This document shows, piece after piece, positions 1-7,891 of a DNA stretch of 12,710 nt. The translations under genes were made by a program, and so were the position numbers. The notes under the pieces are model-generated. The model saw only the letters and a list, made by a program, of their open reading frames with translations. It searched no databases and had not been told where the DNA came from. Source of the stretch: Coriobacteriales bacterium (lineage in GTDB: Bacteria > Actinomycetota > Coriobacteriia > Coriobacteriales > UBA8131); assembly GCA_031286975.1 (NCBI GenBank), contig JAITTM010000024.1, forward strand, positions 1 to 12,710. Direction: 5' to 3'. Positions within the stretch are counted from its first letter, which is position 1. Each line of letters starts with the position of its first letter.

Positions 1-3000
1 CCAACCGACGCTATTGCCTACTCGGGCGACGCATCCATCAATACGGATACCAAGGCGGACTATGCCTATACTTTAGCCGAGGTACGCGGCAGTTCCGTGC
101 TCGGTATCTCAAACCTTGCGGCACAGTATAACGACACAGGCTCATTTGCGGACGCCTCCTCATATATCGACCCCACCCTCGGCGACGGCTCATGGTATAC
201 CGGCTTTGCAGACGGTAAGACGCTGAGGTTTACCGGGCTTATTCCCGGCAAGAGCTACCGCATCATAGGCATACCTGCCGGAGCCATCTCATGGGGGCTG
301 GGCACAAACCTAAACGCACAAAGCGTGCTTGATGACGGCTACTATGAAGACGTAAAAATGCCCGCCGCAACAGATCCCGGCAGCGGCGTATCCAACGTCG
401 AGCTCAGTTACTATGACAGCGGCAACAAAGCCGAGGTCGAAGTCATCAACACCAACCCGAATGCGCAATACGCACTTTTAGAAGAGGGTTCGGGCGGCGT
501 GCCTGACACGAGCAATCCTAAATTCTTTTGGACAAACGGCGGTGGCACGCTTACCTTTGACGATCTGGACGCAGGGTTTATCTACTACCTCGTTGCAAGA
601 CCGCTCGGCTACAGCGAGATAGGCTACGCAGACACAGAGCCCTATGAGATAGAGACCTATCTTCCCGGCAGGCTTGAGTCAACAGACCTTACGGCCTCGC
701 AGGTGACCCGCGCTGCTGACGGACTTTCGATTATCATCCCAAGTGCGAGCTCGAACTTTACCTATGCCGTCTATGACCCCGCAGACGGAAGCATCAAAGG
801 AGAGAGCAGGGGAATAGACGGCACCCCTATCAACTTTGGTGGCCTGACCGCGGGCAAGACCTATCAGGTGGTGCAGAAGTATTACTATGGCGGCACCTAC
901 CTCAAAGGCGTGCGGGTCTATCCCTATCCTACGCACCTTGATGCAGACAATGCCCTCAAAATAGACTACGGCGCAAACGCCGTTACAAACCTCTCCGGCG
1001 GAGTCGTCTCACATGACCTCGAATACTGGGTCGCTCCCGACTCATCGCCCGGCACGCCTGCATACGTCAGGGCAGCCGGCTCATCTACCATAGACCTTAC
1101 CGGCAAGCTAGATACGCGGAGCAACGTCATCTACCGCACAGCCCTCATAGACGGATACGTCGGTGCTGCCGTGCAGCCCACGCAGCAAGTGGGCTATTCG
1201 CCCAGGCCTGAAGCGCCTTTGAAGGGCACAGACTATGAGATAGACTACGAAAATGAAACCGTGGATATACTTGTTGGGAATGCCGCAGACTACGACTGGT
1301 ATGACGTGAGCGGCAACACCCCGCTTACTGGTACATTTAGCGGCACGAGCATAGACTTCGCGAGTCTTGGATGGAGCGGCAGCGAGGACAAATTTGACAT
1401 TCGGGTGAAATCTACAGCTTACACGTTTGCATCGGCGTTTAGGGAAGTCACGATAGCAGGAAGACCCGCCGCTCCGGTGCTAAGCGCAGCATTAAACGTG
1501 CCATCGCTTGGACAACTGCGGGTAAGCGGACTTGATACGACCGAAGCATACGAGTACAGGAGTTATTCATCTACTCCCGGCTCTACATGGACAGACGTAA
1601 CGGCAGGATTGGATGAGTTTGATATCACCTACTCGGTGGGCAACAGCCTTGACGTGCGCATTAAAGCCACAGCTACCGCTCCCTCGTCCTACATAGATAC
1701 CATATCGTCGCCGATTTTCATGAATCCGGTCAACTTTGGCTCCTATGTGTGGGGAACAGCGATAAGTTCCCAGACGCTCCACATCTATAATATCTCAGGC
1801 GCAGACATCGATATTGATGGCATCGCGCTCACGGGCACGGACGCAACTTCCTTCTCGCTTAATACCCTCACAGGCACGCAGACGATCCCGACTGCAGGTG
1901 AGCATAACGGCTATACCATCACGCCCGATCAAGACCTTGACTCCGGCACGTATCATGCAACGGTAGAGGTGACCTACAATACAAATGAGAAATCAACGAT
2001 AGGGGTAAGCCTGACCGTCACCAAGGCAAACTGGAATCTTGCAGACACTGACTTTGGAGCGCCAACCGTCACAGACACAAGCTATTCCATACAATACAAC
2101 GGGACGGCGAGCGTGACAAGCGACATGAAGCTCGGTTGGTCTACCGGCGGAAACTTTACAAATGATACGGGTGCTACTGCTAATGGGACATGGAAGACGA
2201 TCAATGGCCTTTCTCCCGCCACGGAATACCATATCTTTGTCAAAGCACTCGGCGACACAAACCACTTCGAGAGCAACGTCATATCGCTCGGAAATGCCTA
2301 CACGAAGTTTGCAACGCCTGCAGCCACAGACATCATACGCATAGGCTACAACTCCGAAACCCTTGTCTTCCAAAACGGAATCTCTCCCGCAGACTACACC
2401 GTCAGGGTGGCGAGTTCGGCAGGTGTTCCCGTAGGCACAGTGCTGACAAGCGGCGCCTCCCTCACAGCGATTGCAGACGCAAGCGACTTTAGCTTGGAAG
2501 TATCGCGCAACGCAAGTGACAACTTTCCCGCCTCGGAGTATTCTTCCCCTCTTCCGGTAGTAGGCAAGGCGATGGCTCCAACCACCGGGCTGGACGCTAG
2601 CAAGGCGAGTTCCGCGAGTGCAGGCGACGGTGCGATTATACTTCCGGGAGCATTCCAGTACCGCCCACACATGACAACGGATGAGACCTCAAACTGGACG
2701 ACTGGCACAAACAGCGCACGCGTTACGCCCGGTGAATACGACGTGCGCATAGGTCCTGCGGGAGGCTTTGGCAGCAATATCGCCACCATTACCGTAGGAA
2801 TCAAGGCAGCGCAAACGCTTTTAGTTGACGCACCTGGCACAGTTACGTACGGAGACGCCCCAACGCAGCTTAGCACTACCACGAGCGCGGGCAGCGGACA
2901 AGGCGGTAGTGCGAGCTTTACCAAGACAGACGGCGCTGATTCTATCGCTACCGTGAGCACCACCGGACTTATCACCATAGCTGGCGCAGGGACTATCAAG

Positions 3001-4611
3001 GTGCAGGCAAGCATTGCCGGAGACGCGAACTACAACGCCGCTACCAGTGCAGAACTTACCGTCGTTATAGCGCCGCGGGACATCAACACGAGTGATGTGA
3101 GCCTGACCATCACCGGAGGACCCTATGCCTATACGGGTAGCCAGATCATTCCTACGTATAACGCCCCTACTGATAGCGGGGCAAACGCAACCATCACAAG
3201 CAGCGACTACGATATCAGCTACGGCGCGAACATCAACGTCGCCACTGGCGGCTTTGTGATACTTACGGGCAAGGGCAACTATACCGGGACAAAGACGGCG
3301 TCATTTGCTATTGGCAAGGCGGCTGCGGCTGCGGTCAGCTTCCCGTCGGGTCTTACGGCTATCGATTACAGCCCCACAGGCAAGCTTTTGGATGTCTCGC
3401 TTGCGAGTTTTAACTCAACGGCGCCAAACAGCGGCAGCTTTGCCTGGACTTCTCCTGACACCAAGCCTACGGCAGATGTAACAAGCTACTCCGTGACATT
3501 TACGCCCAATGACGCTGCAAACTACGATTACAGCGCCTATGGCTCTGAGACGGGCTATGATGCTGCTACCGGTTCGTTTAGGCGGGATGTGAGTCTTACG
3601 GTCAACAAGATAGACGATCCGCTTTCTGCCACTCCTACAGGGCTCACGGCGGTAACAGGTGCGACGCTTGGTGCTGTGAGCCTGCCTGCGGGCTGGGTCT
3701 GGGATGACGCGCTGACTACGCCTGTTGGCGCGGTTGGGGCGCAGACGTTTAACGCATCCTTTGCGCCTGCTGATACGGTGAACTATAATGCGCGCACCTC
3801 GGTTGCGCTGGCCATAAACGTGACAGCGCCCGCAGACAAGACGGCGCTTCAGGCGGAGTATGACGCGATTACAGGCGCAGCGGGTGGCGCAGGGCTTCCG
3901 GATATCCACACAGAGAACTACCTTGCCGCTGATGTGATTGCGCTCAAGGCTGCCGAGGCTGCGGCGGCGGGGGTTTTGGCAGACGCGTTTGTTACGCAGG
4001 TGGCGGTGGATGCGGCACTTGCTGATTTGACTGGTGCCTTTAATGCCTTGCTTGCGGGGCAAGACCATCCGCTTTTGAGCGCTTCTCCTGCAGCTGAACT
4101 TACGACGCTTGGGCAGGATGTAACTCTTGAGTTTAAAGGCGATATACGCGATGTGGTTGGCTTTGAACTGAACGGTGTGGATTACCCGCTCGTGGCAGGT
4201 AGTGCGGCGGATACCTACAACATTACCGAGGACGGCGTGGTGGTCGGCACGATTAGCGCGGGTAGCGCGGTCGTGAGGCTTCCGGCGGCTTTTATGGACA
4301 GGTTTGTGAACGGTACGCACACGGTGCGTGTGTACTTTGCCGACCCAAGCACTGATAGGTCTCTCAGACAAAGCGGCAGTGTGGATATTGTTGTGAATCG
4401 GACATCCGGCGGCGGCGGCGGTGCTGGCGGCGGCGGCAACGGGAACGACCCCGGCGCGGGTCCGGCCATTTTGCCTGCTACTGGTGATGCTCTGCCACAA
4501 ACGCTCCTTGTCATACTGGCTGTGCTGAGCGGAGCTTCGCTTATCATGCTTGCGCTGCTTCTGCTCAATCGGCGCGGCCCCAAACAGGCAAGAGCGACAA
4601 GGCACAGGTGA
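1..4611 (+). CDS. Large modular LPXTG cell-wall-anchored surface protein (5' partial)
   Basis: The frame is open from base 1, so the true start and signal peptide lie upstream; the GTG at 97 is only an internal codon. The window holds 1536 codons. From base 1 to about 1710 and again about 2040-2810 there are serial beta-sandwich modules of roughly 85-100 residues, with fibronectin/Ig-like patterns such as G-L-x-x-G-K-x-Y near module ends. Bases 1717-2034 resemble a choice-of-anchor/ASPM-like Ig fold (V-N-F-G-x-Y start). Bases 2812-3320 hold two MBG/Ig-like modules (NYN-type and GKGNYTGT motifs), followed by two degenerate copies to about 3828. Bases 3832-4065 form an Ala-rich helical FIVAR-like module. 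A Gly-rich linker precedes LPATG (4471-4485), a hydrophobic segment (4501-4566) and a basic tail, the textbook sortase signal. It is probably an adhesin or matrix-binding protein displayed on the wall; the ligand cannot be told. No sortase gene is in view. ATA codons are frequent in its first two thirds, unlike the genes downstream. Confidence 0.9.
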   Translation, partial: PTDAIAYSGDASINTDTKADYAYTLAEVRGSSVLGISNLAAQYNDTGSFADASSYIDPTLGDGSWYTGFADGKTLRFTGLIPGKSYRIIGIPAGAISWGLGTNLNAQSVLDDGYYEDVKMPAATDPGSGVSNVELSYYDSGNKAEVEVINTNPNAQYALLEEGSGGVPDTSNPKFFWTNGGGTLTFDDLDAGFIYYLVARPLGYSEIGYADTEPYEIETYLPGRLESTDLTASQVTRAADGLSIIIPSASSNFTYAVYDPADGSIKGESRGIDGTPINFGGLTAGKTYQVVQKYYYGGTYLKGVRVYPYPTHLDADNALKIDYGANAVTNLSGGVVSHDLEYWVAPDSSPGTPAYVRAAGSSTIDLTGKLDTRSNVIYRTALIDGYVGAAVQPTQQVGYSPRPEAPLKGTDYEIDYENETVDILVGNAADYDWYDVSGNTPLTGTFSGTSIDFASLGWSGSEDKFDIRVKSTAYTFASAFREVTIAGRPAAPVLSAALNVPSLGQLRVSGLDTTEAYEYRSYSSTPGSTWTDVTAGLDEFDITYSVGNSLDVRIKATATAPSSYIDTISSPIFMNPVNFGSYVWGTAISSQTLHIYNISGADIDIDGIALTGTDATSFSLNTLTGTQTIPTAGEHNGYTITPDQDLDSGTYHATVEVTYNTNEKSTIGVSLTVTKANWNLADTDFGAPTVTDTSYSIQYNGTASVTSDMKLGWSTGGNFTNDTGATANGTWKTINGLSPATEYHIFVKALGDTNHFESNVISLGNAYTKFATPAATDIIRIGYNSETLVFQNGISPADYTVRVASSAGVPVGTVLTSGASLTAIADASDFSLEVSRNASDNFPASEYSSPLPVVGKAMAPTTGLDASKASSASAGDGAIILPGAFQYRPHMTTDETSNWTTGTNSARVTPGEYDVRIGPAGGFGSNIATITVGIKAAQTLLVDAPGTVTYGDAPTQLSTTTSAGSGQGGSASFTKTDGADSIATVSTTGLITIAGAGTIKVQASIAGDANYNAATSAELTVVIAPRDINTSDVSLTITGGPYAYTGSQIIPTYNAPTDSGANATITSSDYDISYGANINVATGGFVILTGKGNYTGTKTASFAIGKAAAAAVSFPSGLTAIDYSPTGKLLDVSLASFNSTAPNSGSFAWTSPDTKPTADVTSYSVTFTPNDAANYDYSAYGSETGYDAATGSFRRDVSLTVNKIDDPLSATPTGLTAVTGATLGAVSLPAGWVWDDALTTPVGAVGAQTFNASFAPADTVNYNARTSVALAINVTAPADKTALQAEYDAITGAAGGAGLPDIHTENYLAADVIALKAAEAAAAGVLADAFVTQVAVDAALADLTGAFNALLAGQDHPLLSASPAAELTTLGQDVTLEFKGDIRDVVGFELNGVDYPLVAGSAADTYNITEDGVVVGTISAGSAVVRLPAAFMDRFVNGTHTVRVYFADPSTDRSLRQSGSVDIVVNRTSGGGGGAGGGGNGNDPGAGPAILPATGDALPQTLLVILAVLSGASLIMLALLLLNRRGPKQARATRHR

Positions 4612-4705
4612 CAGAGAAGAGTGACAGGGCGATGCTTCTTCCGTCCCCCTGTCGCCTGTCACCTGTCTCCTGTCTCCCATCTCCCCTGTCGCCTGTGACC
4701 TGTAA
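4604..4705. repeat. Degenerate CCTGTCN heptamer array with inverted copies
   Basis: Bases 4648-4682 hold five consecutive 7-base units: CCTGTCG, CCTGTCA, CCTGTCT, CCTGTCT and CCCATCT. After two extra C bases, CCTGTCG, CCTGTGA and CCTGTAA follow at 4685-4705. Upstream lie inverted copies: ACAGGTGACAG at 4604-4614 is the exact reverse complement of 4656-4666, and GTGACAGGGCGA at 4621-4632 pairs with 4652-4661 with one bulge. The whole patch could therefore fold into a long hairpin. The left arm contains the TGA stop of the surface-protein gene. I read it as a minisatellite-like or small dispersed repeat; a role in termination is possible, but no T-tract follows directly. Confidence 0.75.
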
Positions 4706-4730
4706 CAGTTGCCGCCACCTTTTTGTCGAT

Positions 4731-4764
4731 AAAAGCAGCTCGCGCCCTATGGCGAGCGGCTTTT
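4731..4764 (+). terminator. Rho-independent terminator of the surface-protein gene
   Basis: Arms AAAAGCAGCTCGC (4731-4743) and GCGAGCGGCTTTT (4752-4764) pair over 13 positions with a single mismatch around an 8-base loop. The A-run on the left and T-run on the right would let it work in either direction, but only + strand transcription arrives here. It lies 120 bases after the surface-protein stop and before the DUF3160 gene, so it separates the two units. Confidence 0.8.
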
Positions 4765-4766
4765 GC

Positions 4767-4772
4767 TATACT
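4767..4772 (+). promoter_or_regulatory. Possible -10 box for the DUF3160 gene
   Basis: TATACT matches the sigma-70 -10 consensus at five of six positions and follows the terminator immediately, 41 bases before the chosen ATG. The position where a -35 would fall lies inside the terminator stem and has no TTGACA-like sequence, so this is a weak call based on position and one hexamer. Confidence 0.3.
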
Positions 4773-4813
4773 GCACTGAAGGATGATGACTAGGCAAAAA
4801 TGGGGTGGTAGGT

Positions 4814-7174
4814 ATGTTTTGCAGTGCGTGTGGACGCAAGATTGAAGCGGGCTTCAAGTTCTGTCCCTACTGTCAGGCGCCGGTAGAGGGCGACATGTCG
4901 GCAGCGCCAGCGCAGGGCGGATTCAAGAAACGCTATGCCATCATTCCGGCTGTTGCCGTTGTGCTTATCGCAGCGGTGGTTGTGGCGGTCAGTGCCCTTC
5001 TGCCCAAGGGGGATGCGGCGGAGCCTGCAGCGACAGAGCCCGAGGGACGACCGGTCAACGAGTTTGCCGCCGTCTCGTTCAACAAGCCCTTTGCTGAGTA
5101 CGCACCCTATACCTACACGGCTACGCCCGTTGTGCAAAGTTACATCGTCGAGCGGGATCTGAGCAACATTGCCAACCTGCAGCAGTACAACGACCCCTCA
5201 TACTTCTATACGGCAAAGCTGCTTTCCGAGCCCGATAAGGAAAAGTTGGTCACCAACGGCTTTGTGGTCGATGCCAGCAGCAACTACAAGGAGTTCTTTG
5301 GCGTCTATGAGACCAACCGCTATGGATATGTGCCCAGCTTTATCACCACTGACTCGGCGGTGCACAGCTTTCATCTGATGTTCGACTATGTGCTCAAGGA
5401 TCTTGAGCAGCAAAAGTTGTTCGCGCTCATCGCCACCCTGAGCACCAACATGGCGGCCACGTCCGCTGAACAGTACGAGGCGCTTAAGGGCACAGAGTTC
5501 GAGAACGCCGCCCGGCGCAACGTAGCCTTCTTCAGCGTGGGAGCCCGTCTCTCCAACGCTGAGTTTGTGGAGCCGGCCTACGTGAGCGACCTGGTGAATG
5601 CGGAGCTCGCACTCATCGAAGCGCAGGCGGGCATCGCGGATTCACCCGTCATCAATGCGGGCGAGACATTCGAGAACCCCACAGTTGAGAGTCTCAAGCT
5701 GGACTACACGCAGTTCATCCCGCGCAGCCATTACACGCTCACCCCCGAGCTCACCGCCTATTTCAAAGCCCAGATGTGGTTTGGGCAGCTCACCTTCAGG
5801 TCAGCCTACCAAGACGAGGTCAAGTCAGCCCTTCTCATCACCTCGGGGCTCAAGCAAGGCACCAACGAGCAGTACTGGTACCAGCTCTTTGAGCCTATCA
5901 ACTTTTTTGTGGGCGAGTGTGACGATATCACCTTCTATCAGTATGAGAAGGCCATTGCGCCCGTCTACGGCGAGGGTCTGGCGAGCACAGCCGTGATAAG
6001 CGATGCAGAGAGGTTTTCAGCCGCGCTTGAGGTCATACAAAAGCTCGACCCACCGCAGATAAACTCAATGCCCATCTTCAATGAGGCCATCCAGCCCGAC
6101 CGGGATGCCGCCATAACGGGGTTTCGTTTTTTGGGGCAGCGCTTCACCATTGACGCAGCCATCTTCCAACAGCTGATGGATCGCACGGTGCCCGAGCGTA
6201 TGCTGCCCAAAGCGCTGGACATACCCGCTGCCTTTGGTTCTGACGAGGCGACGGAGATACTGCGTGCCGAGGGCGAGATGGCAGCCTACCCCAATTACGA
6301 GGAGAAACTCAACGAGGCCAAGCAGTACCTGACCACAGTGCCCGAGGAAACCTGGAACTCCAACCTCTATTGGGGCTGGCTCAATGCGCTGCGCACTCTT
6401 GCGGACAACAACGACAAGACCGGCCTGCCGCTCTTCATGCAGAACAGCGCCTGGGATCGCAAGGAGCTCAACACCTTTGAGGGCAGCTGGACCGAGCTCA
6501 AGCACGACACCGTGCTCTATGCCAAGCAGCCCATGGCCGAGATGGGCGGCGGTGGCCCCAACGTCCCACCACCGGATGACCGCGGCTATGTGGAGCCCAA
6601 CCCCGAGCTCTTTGGCCGTCTGGCCTCGCTCACGCAGATGACCATTGACGGGCTTTCGAGCCGTGGCCTGCTTACAGAAGAGGCCGCTACGTCGCTGGCA
6701 ACGCTCAACTCGCTTTCAAGGAGCTTCACCATCATGGCCGAGAAGGAGCTTGCCAACGAGCCCCTCACCAGCGAGGAATATGAGATTATCCGCACCTACG
6801 GCGCCGAGCTCGAGCATATCTGGACCACCGTGAAGGCTGACGAGTTCAACGGCGTGTCGCCCTTCCACTATCTCGAGCAGCATCCCGGTGCCATCGTCAC
6901 CGATGTGGCGACCGACCCATACAACGGCCTAGTGCTCACCGAGGCCACCGGCTATGCGCAGGCCATCTTCGTCGCAATTCCCCGTGATGGGCAGGTTGTT
7001 ATCGCGCGCGGCGTTGTGTTCTCGCAGTACGAGTTCACGGTGCCCCTGGACGGTCGCATGACCGATGCGGCCTGGCACGAGCGCATCCTCGCGGGCGATT
7101 TTCCGCCTCAGGCTGCGTGGAAGGAGTCTTTTCTCTCAAACCTGGGCACCGAATTCACTTGGGCTCAACAATAG
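4814..7174 (+). CDS. Membrane-anchored zinc-ribbon DUF3160 protein
   Basis: 786 residues. The N-terminus is a zinc ribbon with Cys3, Cys6, Cys17 and Cys20 (CSAC...CPYC). A membrane segment at about residues 41-63 follows a KKR stop-transfer-like start, so the ribbon should be cytoplasmic and the remaining 720 residues outside. That large part matches DUF3160: VPSFITTDSAVHSFHLMFDY from about residue 173, an LKHDT-LYAKQ motif, RGYVEPNPELFGRL near residue 600, and a C-terminal EATGY...VAIP...RG-VFS-YEF block. DUF3160 has no known biochemical function. I chose ATG 4814 because zinc-ribbon proteins of this kind begin M-F/Y-C, with GGGGTGG five bases upstream; GTG 4805 would add three residues. It is probably cotranscribed with the lipoprotein gene 21 bases downstream. 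Family assignment is confident; function is unknown. Confidence 0.9.
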   Translation: MFCSACGRKIEAGFKFCPYCQAPVEGDMSAAPAQGGFKKRYAIIPAVAVVLIAAVVVAVSALLPKGDAAEPAATEPEGRPVNEFAAVSFNKPFAEYAPYTYTATPVVQSYIVERDLSNIANLQQYNDPSYFYTAKLLSEPDKEKLVTNGFVVDASSNYKEFFGVYETNRYGYVPSFITTDSAVHSFHLMFDYVLKDLEQQKLFALIATLSTNMAATSAEQYEALKGTEFENAARRNVAFFSVGARLSNAEFVEPAYVSDLVNAELALIEAQAGIADSPVINAGETFENPTVESLKLDYTQFIPRSHYTLTPELTAYFKAQMWFGQLTFRSAYQDEVKSALLITSGLKQGTNEQYWYQLFEPINFFVGECDDITFYQYEKAIAPVYGEGLASTAVISDAERFSAALEVIQKLDPPQINSMPIFNEAIQPDRDAAITGFRFLGQRFTIDAAIFQQLMDRTVPERMLPKALDIPAAFGSDEATEILRAEGEMAAYPNYEEKLNEAKQYLTTVPEETWNSNLYWGWLNALRTLADNNDKTGLPLFMQNSAWDRKELNTFEGSWTELKHDTVLYAKQPMAEMGGGGPNVPPPDDRGYVEPNPELFGRLASLTQMTIDGLSSRGLLTEEAATSLATLNSLSRSFTIMAEKELANEPLTSEEYEIIRTYGAELEHIWTTVKADEFNGVSPFHYLEQHPGAIVTDVATDPYNGLVLTEATGYAQAIFVAIPRDGQVVIARGVVFSQYEFTVPLDGRMTDAAWHERILAGDFPPQAAWKESFLSNLGTEFTWAQQ

Positions 7175-7195
7175 CCAGAAGATAGCAGCCTGACC

Positions 7196-7891
7196 ATGTC
7201 TGCGCGCCGCACGCTCATACTGTTGCTGGTACTTGCCAGTGCAATCGGCATGGGGGGAGCCTGTTCCTCTGTGGCTGACTCCTCGGAACCTGCACCGCCG
7301 CAAGCCGTCGAGGCGGGTGAGGCACCCGCCCCCACCGCCGCCAGGAAGTCGGATCCGACCGAGGAATACCGTGCCTTTCTCGCCATCAAAGAGCGTCTGC
7401 CCGCTGTGGAGAAAACCGTGCAGGGGGAGGCTTGCACCTACACCTTGCACGCAGGCTCCCTTGTCGTAAGCGCTGCGGACGGCAGCGAGCTCTGGCGCTC
7501 CGACCCCTACTGGTGGGTGGACGACTTTGCCCTGGCAGACGTTGACGGCGACGGCAATGAGGACTTCCTGTTCACGCTCTGGAAGTCGTACAGCTTTTAC
7601 GGCGACCCTCCCCAAGGCGTTGAGGCTGACGACCCAGCGGTCAAAAACCACCTGTTCCTCTATAGCATGCGTGGCTCCGCGGCCAAACAGCTCTGGTGTT
7701 CGTCCAACCTGTCGCGCCCCATCTGCACCTTTGAGCTGGAGCATGCGGCGCACCTTGAATCCCCCGTCTCATCCGGCATGAAACTCATCACTCAAGAGGG
7801 AGAATACCGCGCAGATTTTGCGCCGCTACCCACCCAAACCCACGAATACCTCTGGGAAGGCTGGGGCTTCACTCCCCAAACACCTGCGTAG
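7196..7891 (+). CDS. Probable secreted lipoprotein with calcium-loop (VCBS/FG-GAP-like) motif
   Basis: 231 residues. A short basic start (SARR) and hydrophobic stretch (residues 7-19) lead to GGAC at 20-23, a weak lipobox because Gly instead of Leu sits at -3. A Pro/Ala/Glu-rich linker follows to about residue 50. The core contains DVDGDGNEDF (115-124), a calcium-binding EF/dockerin-like loop typical of FG-GAP/VCBS repeats, then WKSYSFYGDP, NHLFLYSM and W-CSSNLSRPI. I recall the NHLFLY/SSNL-RPI pattern in uncharacterised exported proteins of Gram-positive anaerobes, some near CapA-like proteins, but cannot verify this here. The start follows the DUF3160 stop by 21 bases with only a weak Shine-Dalgarno, which suggests translational coupling. 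The last 23 bases overlap the end of the convergent capA-like gene. A surface role is likely; the exact function is unknown. Confidence 0.8.
   Translation: MSARRTLILLLVLASAIGMGGACSSVADSSEPAPPQAVEAGEAPAPTAARKSDPTEEYRAFLAIKERLPAVEKTVQGEACTYTLHAGSLVVSAADGSELWRSDPYWWVDDFALADVDGDGNEDFLFTLWKSYSFYGDPPQGVEADDPAVKNHLFLYSMRGSAAKQLWCSSNLSRPICTFELEHAAHLESPVSSGMKLITQEGEYRADFAPLPTQTHEYLWEGWGFTPQTPA

Noticed and set aside
1993..2670. 225-codon minus-strand open frame
   Set aside because: Antisense shadow with Cys/Arg-rich translation and no ribosome binding site or domain.
3415..4680. Long open frame of 421 codons on the minus strand under the surface-protein gene
   Set aside because: It is the antisense shadow of a clear coding region with recognisable modules and a sortase signal; its translation is rich in Arg/Cys and has no recognisable domain.
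4648..4705. CRISPR-like array
   Set aside because: Units are 7 bases in direct succession with no spacers and no cas genes.
4805..4813. GTG 4805 as start of the DUF3160 gene
   Set aside because: Zinc-ribbon proteins usually start M-F/Y-C, and ATG 4814 has a G-rich ribosome binding site at better spacing.
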